A DNA stretch of 64,000 bases from Microbacterium sp. CSI-V (GCF_001984105.1 NZ_MTQM01000007.1:372001-436000), one strand, 5' to 3'. Counted from the first letter of the stretch, positions 24,394 to 34,133 are shown. Numbers and translations: made by a program. Notes: a model not told the origin generated them from the letters alone.

Positions 24394-25692
24394 TCAGCCC
24401 TTGACGTACGGTTTGCCGGCGGCCGCGGGGCCGCGGACCTTCCCGACGAGACCGGCGACGGCGAAGATCGTCACGACGTACGGCAGCATGAGCATGAACT
24501 CGCTCGGCACGGGCGAGCCGATGACGCCGAGGGTGTTCTGCAGGTTCGAGGCGAAGCCGAACAGCAGGGCGGCGAGGGTCGCGCGGATCGGGTCCCACTG
24601 ACCGAAGATGACCGCCGCGAGGGCGATGTATCCCGCGCCCGCCGTCATCTCCTTGTTGAAGGCACCGACCGAACCCAGGGTGAAGAACGCACCGCCCAGA
24701 CCCGCGATCGCACCGCCCAGGGAGACGTTCCAGAACCGGGTGCGGGCGATGTTGATGCCCACGGTGTCGGCCGCCTGCGGGTGCTCGCCGACGGCGCGCA
24801 GCCGGAGGCCCCAGCGGGTGTGGAACAGGCCCAGGTAGACGGCGATCACCGTGACGTACATGAGGTAGACGATCACGGTCTGGTTGAACAGCATAGGCCC
24901 GATGATCGGGATGTCGGCCAGCACCGGGATCGGCAGACGCGGGAACCGCGGGGGCGAGTTCAGCGTGTCGGCGTGCGGCGAGAGGAGCTGCGAGAACAGG
25001 AAGCTCGTCAGGCCCACGACGAGCACGTTGAGGACGACGCCGACGATCACCTGGTCGACGAAGTACTTGATCGCGAAGGCGGCAAGGACGAAGGACACCA
25101 GGACACCGGCCACCGCGGCGGCGAGCAGACCGATGAAGGGGTTGCCCGTCACCGTCGCGACGATCGCCGAGGTGAACGCGCCGGCCAGCAGCTGTCCCTC
25201 GATCGCGATGTTGACCACGCCGACGCGCTCGCTGAGGACGCCGCACATGGCACCGAAGATCAGCGGCACCGAGAGGCTCAGTCCGCCCGCGAGGAGACCC
25301 GTGAGCGGGATGACCGAGGTCGTCGCGCCGGCGGCGGCCCAGGTGAGGAATCCGACCATGAAAACGACGGCGAAGATCACGGCCAGCCAGATCGGAGGCC
25401 GGCGGTGCGCGCGCACCATCAGCACGCTCGCGACCGTGACGAGCGCCAGCAGGATCGTGCAGACCGCGCCGGTCACGGCGCCGCCCAGCACGACCTCGGG
25501 CAACTGGATGAACTCACCCGGGCTCGAGATCCGGAAGACGGCGTCGCCGTCCTGGCGCGCCACGACGAAGAGCACGGCGGCGAGCACCGTGATGACGCCG
25601 TAGACGATCGGGGCCTTCCAGCTCACGACGACGGCCTTGTCGAGGGCCTCGACGGCGGGCGCGGCCTCGGGGTGTGCGGCGGTGGTGCTCAC
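24394..25692 (-). CDS. Nucleoside ABC transporter permease 2
   Basis: About 432 residues from a GTG overlapping the upstream permease stop (GTGA). Roughly ten hydrophobic helices; the core FGAMCGVLSERVGVVNIAIEGQLLAGAF is the signature of the BPD_transp_2 family that serves BMP-type nucleoside importers (YufQ/NupC-like). LRLRAVGEHPQAADTVGIN is the cytoplasmic coupling loop. It pairs with the next permease and the ATPase. It is inside a nucleoside-salvage operon, which supports a nucleoside substrate. Confidence 0.92.
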   Translation of the reverse strand: MSTTAAHPEAAPAVEALDKAVVVSWKAPIVYGVITVLAAVLFVVARQDGDAVFRISSPGEFIQLPEVVLGGAVTGAVCTILLALVTVASVLMVRAHRRPPIWLAVIFAVVFMVGFLTWAAAGATTSVIPLTGLLAGGLSLSVPLIFGAMCGVLSERVGVVNIAIEGQLLAGAFTSAIVATVTGNPFIGLLAAAVAGVLVSFVLAAFAIKYFVDQVIVGVVLNVLVVGLTSFLFSQLLSPHADTLNSPPRFPRLPIPVLADIPIIGPMLFNQTVIVYLMYVTVIAVYLGLFHTRWGLRLRAVGEHPQAADTVGINIARTRFWNVSLGGAIAGLGGAFFTLGSVGAFNKEMTAGAGYIALAAVIFGQWDPIRATLAALLFGFASNLQNTLGVIGSPVPSEFMLMLPYVVTIFAVAGLVGKVRGPAAAGKPYVKG

Positions 25693-27053
25693 CGGGCCGC
25701 CTCCTTCTTCTTGGCGGCGCGCACCTTGGGCTGGCGCGCTCCGGGGGTCGGCAGGCGGAAGATCGCGCGCACCAGGGGCGGGGCGGCGATGAACAGCACG
25801 ATGAGCGACTGCACGACCAAGACGATGTCGATCGGCACGCCGTTGGCGGCCTGCATGGCGAAGCCGCCGGCCTTGAACGCGCCGAACAGGATGCCGGCCA
25901 CCAGGACGCCCACGGGGGTGGAGCGGCCGAGCAGCGCGACGGTGATCGCATCGAACCCGATGCCGGCGTCGATGCCGCTGGAGAATCCGGTCGTCACGGT
26001 TCCGAGGACCTGGTCCACTCCGGCGAGACCGATGAGACCACCGGAGATGAGCATCGCGTAGACGTACATCGACTTGACGTTGATGCCCGCGACGCGCGCC
26101 GCGTTCGGGTTGAGACCGACCGCGCGGAAGCGGAAGCCGAGCGAGGACCGTTCGAGGATCCACCACACCAGCACCACCGCGAGGATGGACAGGACGAAAC
26201 CGAAATGCAGGTTGTAGCCCGAGCCGAAGAGGTCGGGGAAGACCGCGGTGTCCTTCATCGGCGGGGTCGTCGGGTTGCTCGAGCCCGGCGCCTGGAGGAG
26301 CCCCGGGGTGCGCAGCATGTAGTACACGAGGTAGTACGCCACGTAGTTGAGCATGATCGTCACGATGACCTCGTGCGCACCGGTGCGAGCCTTGAGGACT
26401 CCCGCGATGCCGGCCCAGATCGCACCGGCGACGACGCCGGCGATCAGGGCGATGACCATGTGGACGCCCCACGGCAGGTCGAACGAGAAGGCGACCCAGC
26501 CCGCGGCCGCCGCGGCGACGAGCATCTGACCGCGACCGCCGATGTTGAACATGCCGACGCGGAACGCGAGGGCCACGCCGAGGCCCGCCGCGATCAGGGG
26601 TGTCGCGAACGTCAACGTCTCGGTGAGCGGCTTGATCCCCGTGGCGAACTCGGGGCGGCGGAAGTTGTAGATAGCCCCCTGGAAGAAGGAGGCGTACGCC
26701 CCCGAGACCGACTCCCAGATGGCGGCGAGCGTGTCGCCCGGCCGCGCGAAGAAGTACGCCGATGTCGCCTGGACGTTCTCATCCGTGGCGGCGATCATGA
26801 TCGCGCCCACGAGCAGGGCGAGGATGACCGCGAGCACGGAGATGATGGCGTTCCCCGTGGCGATCTCGCGCAGGGCGCGACTCCAGCGGTTCTCCTCGGG
26901 CGCGGGCGGCGGAGTCACGACGCGGGCTCCCGCCGCCGTGTCGACCGCGACGCTCCCCTCGAGGGCGACGTCGGCGTCAGTTGCGGCGGCGACCTCGGCG
27001 GCGCGATCGGCGCGCGCGGCGGTCGGGTCGTGCGGGCTGTGCGAATCGCTCAC
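25689..27053 (-). CDS. Nucleoside ABC transporter permease 1
   Basis: 454 residues. A long polar, Ala/Asp-rich N-terminus of about 65 residues precedes the helices. The core FRVGMFNIGGRGQMLVAAAAAG and FRFRAVGLNPNAARVAGIN mark the YufP/NupB-like permease class. GTG start and TGA stop both overlap their neighbours by four bases, so ATPase, permease 1 and permease 2 are translated as a chain. Confidence 0.92.
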   Translation of the reverse strand: MSDSHSPHDPTAARADRAAEVAAATDADVALEGSVAVDTAAGARVVTPPPAPEENRWSRALREIATGNAIISVLAVILALLVGAIMIAATDENVQATSAYFFARPGDTLAAIWESVSGAYASFFQGAIYNFRRPEFATGIKPLTETLTFATPLIAAGLGVALAFRVGMFNIGGRGQMLVAAAAAGWVAFSFDLPWGVHMVIALIAGVVAGAIWAGIAGVLKARTGAHEVIVTIMLNYVAYYLVYYMLRTPGLLQAPGSSNPTTPPMKDTAVFPDLFGSGYNLHFGFVLSILAVVLVWWILERSSLGFRFRAVGLNPNAARVAGINVKSMYVYAMLISGGLIGLAGVDQVLGTVTTGFSSGIDAGIGFDAITVALLGRSTPVGVLVAGILFGAFKAGGFAMQAANGVPIDIVLVVQSLIVLFIAAPPLVRAIFRLPTPGARQPKVRAAKKKEAAR

Positions 27054-28570
27054 GCGGCGACTCCTTCGTTCTGGGGCGCTTCGCCGGCCATCATCAGGCC
27101 GAGCACATCGCGCGAGGTGTCGCCCGGGACGATGCCGACGACGCGGCCCCGGTACATGACCATGATGCGGTCGGCGAGGGCGGTGACCTCGTCGAGCTCG
27201 GTGGAGACGACGATCACGGGCACACCGCTGTCGCGGGTCTCGATGACGCGCTTGTGGATGAATTCGATCGAGCCGACGTCCACGCCACGGGTGGGCTGGG
27301 CGGCGACGAAGAGGCGGAGGTCGCGGCTGAGCTCGCGTGCGAGGACGACCTTCTGCTGGTTGCCGCCGGAGAGGCGCCCGACGGGTGTCTCGATCGAGGG
27401 CGTCCGCACGTCGAACTCGCTCACCTTCTCGCGCGCGAAATCGGCGAGCGTGGAGAGTTGGAGCGCGCCGCCCTTGACGAATGGGGCACCGTCGGCCCGG
27501 TCGAGCATGAGGTTCTCCGCGATCGAGAACTCCCCCACCAGACCGTCTTCTTTGCGGTCCTCGGGGACGAACCCGACGCCCGAGTCGAGCACCGCGCGGA
27601 CGCTCTGGCCGAGGAGCTCCGTGCCGTCCAGCACGATCGAGCCCTCGACGCGATCCTGTAGTCCCAGGAGGGCCTCGGTGAGCTCGGTCTGTCCGTTGCC
27701 CTGCACGCCGGCGATCGCGAGGACCTCGCCCCGGCGGACGTCGAAGCTGACGTCGTTGACGACGAGCTGGCCGATCGCGTCGACGACGGTGAGCCCGGAT
27801 ACGGAGAGCCCCACCTCGCCGAGCGTCGGCGCCTCCTTCTGAACGGTCAGCTCGACGGCGCGACCGACCATCAGCGACGCCAGTTCCGCGTTCGAGGCGC
27901 GCGGGTCGGCCTCGCCGACCACCTTGCCCAGGCGGATCACCGTGATGCGGTCGGCGACCTCGCGGACCTCGCGGAGCTTGTGGGTGATGAAGACGATCGA
28001 GGTGCCGGAGGACTTCAGCTGACGCATGATCGCCATCAGTTCGTCGGTCTCCTGCGGCGTGAGGACGGCCGTGGGCTCGTCGAACACGAGGACCTTGGCA
28101 TCCCGGGAGAGGGCCTTGATGATCTCGACGCGCTGCTGCACCCCCACGGGCAGATCGTCGACGAGGGCGTCGGGGTCGACGTCGAAGCCGAAGCGGTCGG
28201 AGATCTCCGTGACCTTCGCACGCGCCGCGGCGAGGTCGAGCCGACCGCCGAACTTCGTCGGCTCGTGGCCGAGCATGACGTTCTCGGCGACGGTGAAGAC
28301 CGGGATGAGCATGAAGTGCTGGTGCACCATGCCGATGCCGGCCCGCATCGCGTCGCCGGGTCCGGCGAAGTGCTGGACGTCGTCGTCCAGCAGGATCTCT
28401 CCCCCGTCGGCCTGGTAGAGACCGTAGAGGACGTTCATCAGGGTGGACTTGCCGGCACCGTTCTCGCCGAGCAGGCAGTGGATCTCTCCGGCCTCGACAG
28501 TGAGGTCGATGTGATCGTTCGCCACCAGGGATCCGAAGGTTTTCGTGATCCCGCGGAGTTCGAGCTTCAT
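27050..28570 (-). CDS. Nucleoside ABC transporter ATPase (two fused ABC domains)
   Basis: About 506 residues. First ABC domain: Walker A GENGAGKST, signature-like PVGVQQRVEI, Walker B VLVFDEPTAVLT. Second domain: a degenerate Walker A region (GVQGNGQTE), signature LSGGNQQKVVLARE and a Walker B replaced by LRLFVAAQPTRGVD. This duplicated arrangement is typical of BMP-associated and sugar importers. The ATG at 28570 is chosen because TAGGAT lies seven bases before it; upstream in-frame codons are unlikely coding. Confidence 0.93.
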   Translation of the reverse strand: MKLELRGITKTFGSLVANDHIDLTVEAGEIHCLLGENGAGKSTLMNVLYGLYQADGGEILLDDDVQHFAGPGDAMRAGIGMVHQHFMLIPVFTVAENVMLGHEPTKFGGRLDLAAARAKVTEISDRFGFDVDPDALVDDLPVGVQQRVEIIKALSRDAKVLVFDEPTAVLTPQETDELMAIMRQLKSSGTSIVFITHKLREVREVADRITVIRLGKVVGEADPRASNAELASLMVGRAVELTVQKEAPTLGEVGLSVSGLTVVDAIGQLVVNDVSFDVRRGEVLAIAGVQGNGQTELTEALLGLQDRVEGSIVLDGTELLGQSVRAVLDSGVGFVPEDRKEDGLVGEFSIAENLMLDRADGAPFVKGGALQLSTLADFAREKVSEFDVRTPSIETPVGRLSGGNQQKVVLARELSRDLRLFVAAQPTRGVDVGSIEFIHKRVIETRDSGVPVIVVSTELDEVTALADRIMVMYRGRVVGIVPGDTSRDVLGLMMAGEAPQNEGVAA

Positions 28571-28577
28571 GTTCCCG

Positions 28578-28583
28578 ATCCTA
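28578..28583 (-). promoter_or_regulatory. Leaderless -10 box of the transporter ATPase
   Basis: TAGGAT, seven bases, ATG at 28570. It would let the ATPase-to-add operon be transcribed apart from the BMP lipoprotein gene, which ends with its own terminator. Confidence 0.5.
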
Positions 28584-28683
28584 AGTTCTGTGGCGCCGCA
28601 CACGGGGTGCGACGGGGAGGATCCGCCTCGTGAGCGGATCGGTTCCGATCGCCGGGGCCGAGGCCCGCGGCTCCCATAAGGGA

Positions 28684-28712
28684 GGGGAGGCCGGCACGGA
28701 GCCGACCTCCCC
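28684..28712 (-). terminator. Terminator after the BMP lipoprotein gene
   Basis: A 12-bp stem (28684-28695 with 28701-28712, one G-U pair, five-base loop) 17 bases past the stop. It separates the abundant binding protein from the transporter genes downstream. Confidence 0.65.
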
Positions 28713-28728
28713 CAGGAGAGTGGATCTC

Positions 28729-29829
28729 TCAGCCGGCCAGGTAGGACTCGACCGTGATCTTGCCGCTGATGATGTCGGCCTTGAGCGCGTCCACCTTGCT
28801 GGTCAGGTCAGCGGGCACGCGGTCCGACCAGTCGTGGTACGGCGCGATTCCGACACCGTCGTTCTCGAGGGTGCCGATGAACGGCGTGGTGTCGAACTCG
28901 CCCTTTCCGGCGGACACGATCGCGTCCTTGGTTCCCACGTCGATGCCCTTGAGGATCGAGGTGAGGAGCAGGCTGCCGACCGAGGGGTCGGTCTCGAACA
29001 CGTCGGCGTCGACGCCGACCATGGCGATCTCGCGGCCCGAGTCCTGGATGGCGACGGCGGCCGACTGGTAGATCGGGCCACCGACGGGCAGAAGCACGTC
29101 GACGTTCTGGTCGATGATCGCCTGCGCGGTCTGACGCGCGGTGTCGTTGGCCTCGAAGCCACCGGTGAACGAGCCGTCCTTGGCGGTGCGGTCCCAGCCG
29201 ACGACGCGGACCGAGGTGCCGTTGTCGGTGTTGTACTTCTCGACGCCCTGGGCGAAACCGTCCATGAAGATCGTGACGGTCGGGATGTTCATGCCACCGA
29301 AGGTGCCGACGACGCCGGTCTTGGAGACACCCGCGGCGAGGTAGCCCGCGAGGTAGGCGGCCTGAGCGGTGTCGAAGATGATCGGCTTGATGTTCGGCGC
29401 GTCCGTCGTGCCGTCGAAGTTCTGGTCGACGGTGTCGTCGATCGAGACGTACTGCAGGTCGGGGTTGGCCGTGGCCGACTCGAGCGCGGCCGGTGCCAGG
29501 AGGAAGCCGACCGTGATGATCGTGTTGCAGCCCTGGTCGACGAGGCTGGAGAGGTTGGAGGCGAAGTCGGTCTCGGCCTGCGACTGGACCTCGATCGGCT
29601 TCTTCGAGCCGAGCTCCGCGGCGGCCTGGTCCAGGCCTTCCTTGCCCAGCTGGTTGAACGACTTGTCGTCGAACCCACCCGAGTCCGACACCATGCAGGG
29701 CAGGTAGTCGCTGGCACCGGCAGCGGCCGACGAGCCGGTGCTCTCGGGCGCGGCACCGCAACCGGCGAGCAGCACGGCCGCGCCGATCATCGCGAGGCCG
29801 CTGACGACGGCCTTCTTCGTGGTCTTCAC
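28729..29829 (-). CDS. BMP-family nucleoside-binding lipoprotein
   Basis: About 366 residues. GTG start with GGAGGACC upstream. The lipoprotein signal KKAVVSGLAMIG...LLAGC places lipidated Cys24. The mature part opens with MVSDSGGFDDKSFNQLGKEGL, the hallmark of BMP/PnrA/Med purine-nucleoside binding proteins. It captures nucleosides outside the cell for the ABC importer encoded downstream. Its own terminator suggests it is made in excess of the transporter. Confidence 0.94.
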   Translation of the reverse strand: MKTTKKAVVSGLAMIGAAVLLAGCGAAPESTGSSAAAGASDYLPCMVSDSGGFDDKSFNQLGKEGLDQAAAELGSKKPIEVQSQAETDFASNLSSLVDQGCNTIITVGFLLAPAALESATANPDLQYVSIDDTVDQNFDGTTDAPNIKPIIFDTAQAAYLAGYLAAGVSKTGVVGTFGGMNIPTVTIFMDGFAQGVEKYNTDNGTSVRVVGWDRTAKDGSFTGGFEANDTARQTAQAIIDQNVDVLLPVGGPIYQSAAVAIQDSGREIAMVGVDADVFETDPSVGSLLLTSILKGIDVGTKDAIVSAGKGEFDTTPFIGTLENDGVGIAPYHDWSDRVPADLTSKVDALKADIISGKITVESYLAG

Positions 29830-29878
29830 GAATGGTCCTCCAAGACGGGGGCCCCCAACGGGTTCGGGGGACGATGGA

Positions 29879-29898
29879 GTCACGTTACCCACTGTGAC
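29879..29898. promoter_or_regulatory. Inverted repeat upstream of the BMP gene
   Basis: GTCAC at 29879-29883 and GTGAC at 29894-29898 with a 10-base centre (GTTACCCACT) lie 50-70 bases before the BMP start. It is a possible operator for nucleoside control; no regulator is known. Confidence 0.3.
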
Positions 29899-29994
29899 GA
29901 ATCGCTTGCGCGCCCGAACGGGCCCCGCGCGGCAATGGTTACAAAGACGCAATCTCGCGTGATGCGCGCGCCACACGGCGACGGCACCGACGAG

Positions 29995-30023
29995 ACCGGA
30001 TGCCGCGAGCTGCGGCATCCGGT
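29995..30023 (-). terminator. Terminator of manC built from a GGATGCC inverted pair
   Basis: ACCGGATGCCGC (29995-30006) and GCGGCATCCGGT (30012-30023) form a perfect 12-bp stem with a five-base loop, one base past the manC stop. Confidence 0.7.
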
Positions 30024-30024
30024 A

Positions 30025-31143
30025 TCAGAGGACGTCGCCGCGACCGGTGAGCTTGAGCGCGTCCACGACGCCCTTGACGCGCTGGGCGTTCTCGCTCGTG
30101 GTCACCAGGAGCGCGTCGGGGGTGTCGACCACGACGATGTCGCGCACGCCGATGAGGCTGATGACGCGCTTCGTCTGGGACACGACGATCCCGCTGGAGG
30201 CGTCGGACAGCACGCGCGCGTCCTCACCCAGGATCGCGAGCTCGTTGCGCCCACCGGAGGAGTTCAACTTCGAGAGGCTGGCGAAATCGCCCACGTCGTC
30301 CCAGTCGAAGTGACCGGGGATGACCGCGAGACGCCCCTTCTCGGCGGCCGGTTCGGCGACGGAGTAGTCGATCGCGATCTTCTTCAGGCCCGGCCAGATG
30401 CGGTCGACGGCGGGACCGCGGAGGTCGCGGTCGTCCCACGCCTCGGCCAGTTCGAGCAGGCCCGCGTGCAGCTCCGGCTCGTTGACGGCGAGCTCGGCGA
30501 GGAGCACGTCGGCGCGGGTGATGAACATGCCGGCGTTCCAGAGGTACGCCCGATCCGAGAAGTACGCCTTGGCGGTGTCGAGATCGGGCTTCTCGACGAA
30601 CCGCTCCACGGTGTAGGCCTCGGGCGCCCCGTCGACGATGAGCTCGTCCGCCTGCTTGACGTACCCGAAGCCGACGGAGGGCTCGCTGGGCTGGATGCCG
30701 ATCGTGCAGATGTATCCGGCACGGGCGACGGCCACCGCCTGCCGCACGGCGAAGTCGAACTGGCGCGTCTGGCGGATGACGTGGTCGGCGGCGAACGAGC
30801 CGATGATGACGTCGGGCTCGCGGCGGACGAGGATCGCGGCGGCGAGACCGATGGCGGCGCTGGAGTCCCGCGGCTCGGACTCGAGGAAGACGTTGTGGTC
30901 GGGCACGCCCGGAAGCTCGCGCTCTACGGCGGCGCGGTGCGCACGGCCGGTGACGACCGCGATGCGATCCTCGCCGGACAGCGGCGCGAGACGGTCCCAG
31001 GTGTCGCGCAGGAGCGTCTGACCGGACCCGGTGAGGTCGTGGAGGAACTTGGGTGCGTCCGCGCGGGACAGCGGCCACAGGCGGCTGCCGATCCCACCGG
31101 CGGGGATCACGGCGTAGAAGTCGTCGATAGCAGGTTCGGCCAT
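30025..31143 (-). CDS. manC: Mannose-1-phosphate guanylyltransferase
   Basis: 372 residues. Nucleotidyltransferase motif VIPAGGIGSRLWPLSRADAPKF (the Gly-rich pyrophosphorylase loop, here given in part), then FVEKPDLDTAKAY, LWNAGMFI, DYSVAEPA and DWDDVGDFASL, which are specific to GDP-mannose pyrophosphorylases. It makes GDP-mannose from mannose-1-phosphate and GTP for glycans and lipoglycans. The single-domain length lacks the C-terminal isomerase of bifunctional ManC. It is divergent from sdhC and has a TAGGGT box seven bases before the ATG. Confidence 0.93.
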   Translation of the reverse strand: MAEPAIDDFYAVIPAGGIGSRLWPLSRADAPKFLHDLTGSGQTLLRDTWDRLAPLSGEDRIAVVTGRAHRAAVERELPGVPDHNVFLESEPRDSSAAIGLAAAILVRREPDVIIGSFAADHVIRQTRQFDFAVRQAVAVARAGYICTIGIQPSEPSVGFGYVKQADELIVDGAPEAYTVERFVEKPDLDTAKAYFSDRAYLWNAGMFITRADVLLAELAVNEPELHAGLLELAEAWDDRDLRGPAVDRIWPGLKKIAIDYSVAEPAAEKGRLAVIPGHFDWDDVGDFASLSKLNSSGGRNELAILGEDARVLSDASSGIVVSQTKRVISLIGVRDIVVVDTPDALLVTTSENAQRVKGVVDALKLTGRGDVL

Positions 31144-31150
31144 GGCACCG

Positions 31151-31156
31151 ACCCTA
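31151..31156 (-). promoter_or_regulatory. Leaderless -10 box of manC
   Basis: TAGGGT, seven bases, ATG at 31143. Confidence 0.5.
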
Positions 31157-31232
31157 ACGGGAAAGGCGCCGGCGCACCCACGCGAGGCCAGTCGCCGCCC
31201 GGCGGGGAGCCACCCCCGGACCCCTCGATTTA

Positions 31233-31246
31233 TCTCGACATCGAGA
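31233..31246. promoter_or_regulatory. Perfect palindrome upstream of sdhC
   Basis: TCTCGACATCGAGA: six-base arms with a CA centre, in an AT-richer patch (ATTTA before it) of the manC-sdhC divergent region, 120 bases before sdhC. It has the form of a MarR- or TetR-sized operator. A possible -10 (TAGTAT, 31290-31295) lies downstream. Confidence 0.5.
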
Positions 31247-31318
31247 GAGTGTTAGGCGACCCTCATCCCCCCGATTCATAGCCCGGCCGTAGTATTCAGT
31301 GGCGCCCGTGTGACGCTC

Positions 31319-31336
31319 GGGGCCCACGCGGGCCCC
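31319..31336 (+). other. Leader hairpin of sdhCDAB
   Basis: GGGGCCC, ACGC loop, GGGCCCC: a perfect seven-base stem in the expected 5' untranslated leader, 30 bases before the sdhC GTG and 11 before its ribosome site (GGGAGGA). It may stabilise the mRNA or slow initiation. Confidence 0.4.
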
Positions 31337-31365
31337 CACACCGTGTTCGATCAGGGAGGACGACC

Positions 31366-31800
31366 GTGTCAGCACCAGCACGTGCCACGCCGTCGGTGAA
31401 AGAGACCACCTCGAAGAGGCCGCGCGGAACCCTCTACCGCGGCCGCGAAGGAATGTGGTCGTGGGTCCTGCACCGGATCACGGGCGTGGCGATCTTCTTC
31501 TTCCTTCTCGTCCACATCCTCGACACCGCCCTCATCCGCGTCTCCCCCGAGGCCTACGACGCCGTGATCGGCACCTACAAGAACCCGATCATGGGCCTGG
31601 GCGAAGTCGCCCTCGTCGGAGCCATCGCGTACCACGCCTACAACGGCCTGCGCATCATCGCCGTCGACTTCTGGCCGTGGGCGACCCGTCACCAGCGTCA
31701 GCTGTGGTGGGGGGTGCTGGGCCTCTGGGTCGTCACGATGCTCGGATTCACCCCGCGTCACCTCATCAACGTCTTCAGCGCCGTCACGGGGAGCCACTGA
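31366..31800 (+). CDS. sdhC: Succinate dehydrogenase cytochrome b556 subunit
   Basis: 144 residues from a GTG with GGGAGGA eight bases upstream. Three membrane helices; MWSWVLHRITGVAIFFFLLVHILDT contains the conserved Ser/His/Arg quinone and haem region (given here only in part as HRITG and HILD), and YHAYNGLRIIAVDFWP supplies the second haem ligand region. With SdhD it anchors the SdhAB catalytic part in the membrane and reduces menaquinone. The stop shares one base with the sdhD start. Confidence 0.93.
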   Translation: MSAPARATPSVKETTSKRPRGTLYRGREGMWSWVLHRITGVAIFFFLLVHILDTALIRVSPEAYDAVIGTYKNPIMGLGEVALVGAIAYHAYNGLRIIAVDFWPWATRHQRQLWWGVLGLWVVTMLGFTPRHLINVFSAVTGSH

Positions 31801-32255
31801 TGTCCGTCGCCCAGGAAGCAAGCACGATCCCCGCGCCCCGCACGCCCGCCGTGCGGAAGAAGGGCTCCAACCTCGAGAAGTGGGGATGGATCTACATGCG
31901 CGCCTCCGGCGTGCTGCTGGTCGTCCTCATCTTCGGTCACCTCTTCGTCAACCTGATGACGGGCGAGGGCATCCACCAGATCGACTTCGCGTTCGTCGCC
32001 GGCAAGCTGGCCTCGCCGTTCTGGCAGTGGTGGGACGTCCTGATGCTGTGGCTGGCACTCATCCACGGCGCCAACGGCATGCGCACGATCGTGAACGACT
32101 ACGTCACGACGCCCTCCGTGCGTCGCGTCCTGGTCTGGGCGATCGGGCTGTCGGCGGCCTTCCTGATCCTCCTCGGCACGCTCGTGGTCTTCACCTTCGA
32201 CCCCTGCCTCGGCGTCACCGAGAGCAGCTCCCTGTGGGAGATCTGCCAGGCGTGA
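31800..32255 (+). CDS. sdhD: Succinate dehydrogenase membrane anchor subunit
   Basis: 151 residues; TGATG junction with sdhC. Three helices follow a 30-residue polar N-terminus. WIYMRASGVLLVVLIFGHLF and LIHGANGMRTIVNDYV hold the haem/quinone His and Arg residues typical of actinobacterial SdhD. It completes the membrane anchor of complex II. Confidence 0.92.
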   Translation: MSVAQEASTIPAPRTPAVRKKGSNLEKWGWIYMRASGVLLVVLIFGHLFVNLMTGEGIHQIDFAFVAGKLASPFWQWWDVLMLWLALIHGANGMRTIVNDYVTTPSVRRVLVWAIGLSAAFLILLGTLVVFTFDPCLGVTESSSLWEICQA

Positions 32256-32302
32256 GCCGCGGCATCCTCCCTTTCGACTGAGACAGCAGAGGCATTGCAC
32301 AC

Positions 32303-34132
32303 GTGAGCACTCAGAACAGCGCGGACACGATCGTCAAGGACGGCGTGCACTACCACCAGTTCGACATCGTGATCGTCGGCGCCGGCGGCGCCGGCATGCG
32401 CGCAGCCATCGAGGCCGGCCCCGGCGCGAAGACCGCCGTCATCTCGAAGCTGTACCCCACCCGCTCCCACACCGGGGCGGCGCAGGGAGGCATGGCCGCG
32501 GCCCTCGCCAACGTCGAAGAGGACTCCTGGGAGTGGCACACCTTCGACACGATCAAGGGCGGCGACTACCTCGTCGACCAGGATGCCGCGGAGATCCTCG
32601 CCAAGGAGGCGATCGACGCCGTCATCGACCTCGAGAACATGGGTCTGCCGTTCAACCGCACCCCCGAGGGCAAGATCGACCAGCGTCGCTTCGGCGGGCA
32701 CACCGCCGATCACGGCAAGACTCCGGTCCGCCGTGCGTGCTACGCGGCCGACCGCACTGGTCACATGATCCTCCAGACGCTGTTCCAGAACTGCGTGAAG
32801 CTCGGCATCAACTTCTTCAACGAGTTCTACGTGCTCGACCTCGTCACCGTGAAGGACGACGCGGGGAACACGCAGGTCGCAGGCGTCGTCGCCTACGAAC
32901 TCGCCACCGGCGACCTGCACGTCTTCCAGTCGAAGGCCGTCGTCTTCGCCACGGGCGGCTTCGGGAAGATCTTCAAGACCACCTCCAACGCCCACACCCT
33001 CACCGGTGACGGCGTCGGCATCGTCTGGCGCAAGGGCCTGCCGCTGGAGGACATGGAGTTCTTCCAGTTCCACCCGACCGGTCTCGCCGGTCTCGGCATC
33101 CTGCTGACCGAGGGCGCGCGAGGCGAGGGCGCGATCCTCCGCAACGCCAGCGGCGAACGGTTCATGGAGCGCTACGCGCCGACCATCAAGGACCTGGCGC
33201 CGCGCGACATCGTCGCCCGCTGCATGGTGCAGGAGGTCGCGGAGGGTCGCGGCGCCGGACCCCACCGCGACTACGTGCTCCTGGACTGCACCCACCTCGG
33301 TGCCGAGGTCCTCGAGACGAAGCTCCCCGACATCACCGAGTTCGCGCGCACCTACCTGGGCGTCGACCCCGTCGTCGAGCCCGTCCCGGTCATGCCGACC
33401 GCGCACTACGCGATGGGCGGCATCCCGACCAACATCAAGGCCGAGGTGCTGTCGGACAACGACACGGTGGTCCCCGGTCTCTACGCCGCCGGCGAGTGCG
33501 CCTGCGTCTCGGTGCACGGATCCAACCGCCTCGGCACCAACTCGCTGCTCGACATCAACGTCTTCGGCAAGCGCGCCGGCCGCAACGCCGTCGAGTACGT
33601 CCAGACCGCGGACTTCGTGCCCCTCCCCGAGGACCCGGCGAAGGAGGTCCGCGAGATGATCGAGGGCCTGCGCGCCAACTCGGGCACCGAGCGCATCGCG
33701 GTCCTGCGCAAGACGCTGCAGGACGAGATGGACAAGGGCGCCCAGGTGTTCCGCACCCACGACTCCCTCGCCGAGGTGCTCGACATCATCGCCGACCTGC
33801 GCGAGCGCTACAAGAACGTCCACGTCGACGACAAGGGCAAGCGGTACAACACCGACCTGCTCGAGGCCGTCGAGCTGGGGTTCCTGCTCGACCTCGCCGA
33901 GGTCGTCGTCTACTCCGCGCAGAACCGCGAGGAGAGCCGCGGCGGTCACATGCGCGACGACTTCCCGACGCGCGACGACGAGAACTACATGCAGCACACC
34001 ATGGCCTACCTGACCGGCGACCCGCACTCGTCGCACCCCGCCGACCACATCGAACTCGGGTGGAAGCCCGTGGTCTTCACGAAGAACGATGCCGGCGAAC
34101 TGCGCTACCCGCCCCTCGAGAGGAAGTACTGA
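32303..34132 (+). CDS. sdhA: Succinate dehydrogenase flavoprotein subunit
   Basis: 609 residues. FAD site [16 protein letters not shown], the covalent-flavin histidine in [11 protein letters not shown], active-site HxxR region [12 protein letters not shown], and [21 protein letters not shown]. It oxidises succinate to fumarate. The GTG start sits 47 bases after sdhD with AGAGG upstream. Length and C-terminal domain ([15 protein letters not shown] type motif NREESRGGH) are normal. Confidence 0.96.
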   Translation: MSTQNSADTIVKDGVHYHQFDIVIVGAGGAGMRAAIEAGPGAKTAVISKLYPTRSHTGAAQGGMAAALANVEEDSWEWHTFDTIKGGDYLVDQDAAEILAKEAIDAVIDLENMGLPFNRTPEGKIDQRRFGGHTADHGKTPVRRACYAADRTGHMILQTLFQNCVKLGINFFNEFYVLDLVTVKDDAGNTQVAGVVAYELATGDLHVFQSKAVVFATGGFGKIFKTTSNAHTLTGDGVGIVWRKGLPLEDMEFFQFHPTGLAGLGILLTEGARGEGAILRNASGERFMERYAPTIKDLAPRDIVARCMVQEVAEGRGAGPHRDYVLLDCTHLGAEVLETKLPDITEFARTYLGVDPVVEPVPVMPTAHYAMGGIPTNIKAEVLSDNDTVVPGLYAAGECACVSVHGSNRLGTNSLLDINVFGKRAGRNAVEYVQTADFVPLPEDPAKEVREMIEGLRANSGTERIAVLRKTLQDEMDKGAQVFRTHDSLAEVLDIIADLRERYKNVHVDDKGKRYNTDLLEAVELGFLLDLAEVVVYSAQNREESRGGHMRDDFPTRDDENYMQHTMAYLTGDPHSSHPADHIELGWKPVVFTKNDAGELRYPPLERKY

Positions 34133-34133
34133 G

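Noticed and set aside
27050..28570. Broken second ATPase domain in the transporter ATPase
   Set aside because: The degenerate second Walker A and B motifs are normal for duplicated ATPases of BMP and sugar importers.
28630..31281. An 883-codon plus-strand open frame across bmp and manC
   Set aside because: It runs opposite two genes with clear family motifs and crosses two terminator hairpins. It is a composition artefact.
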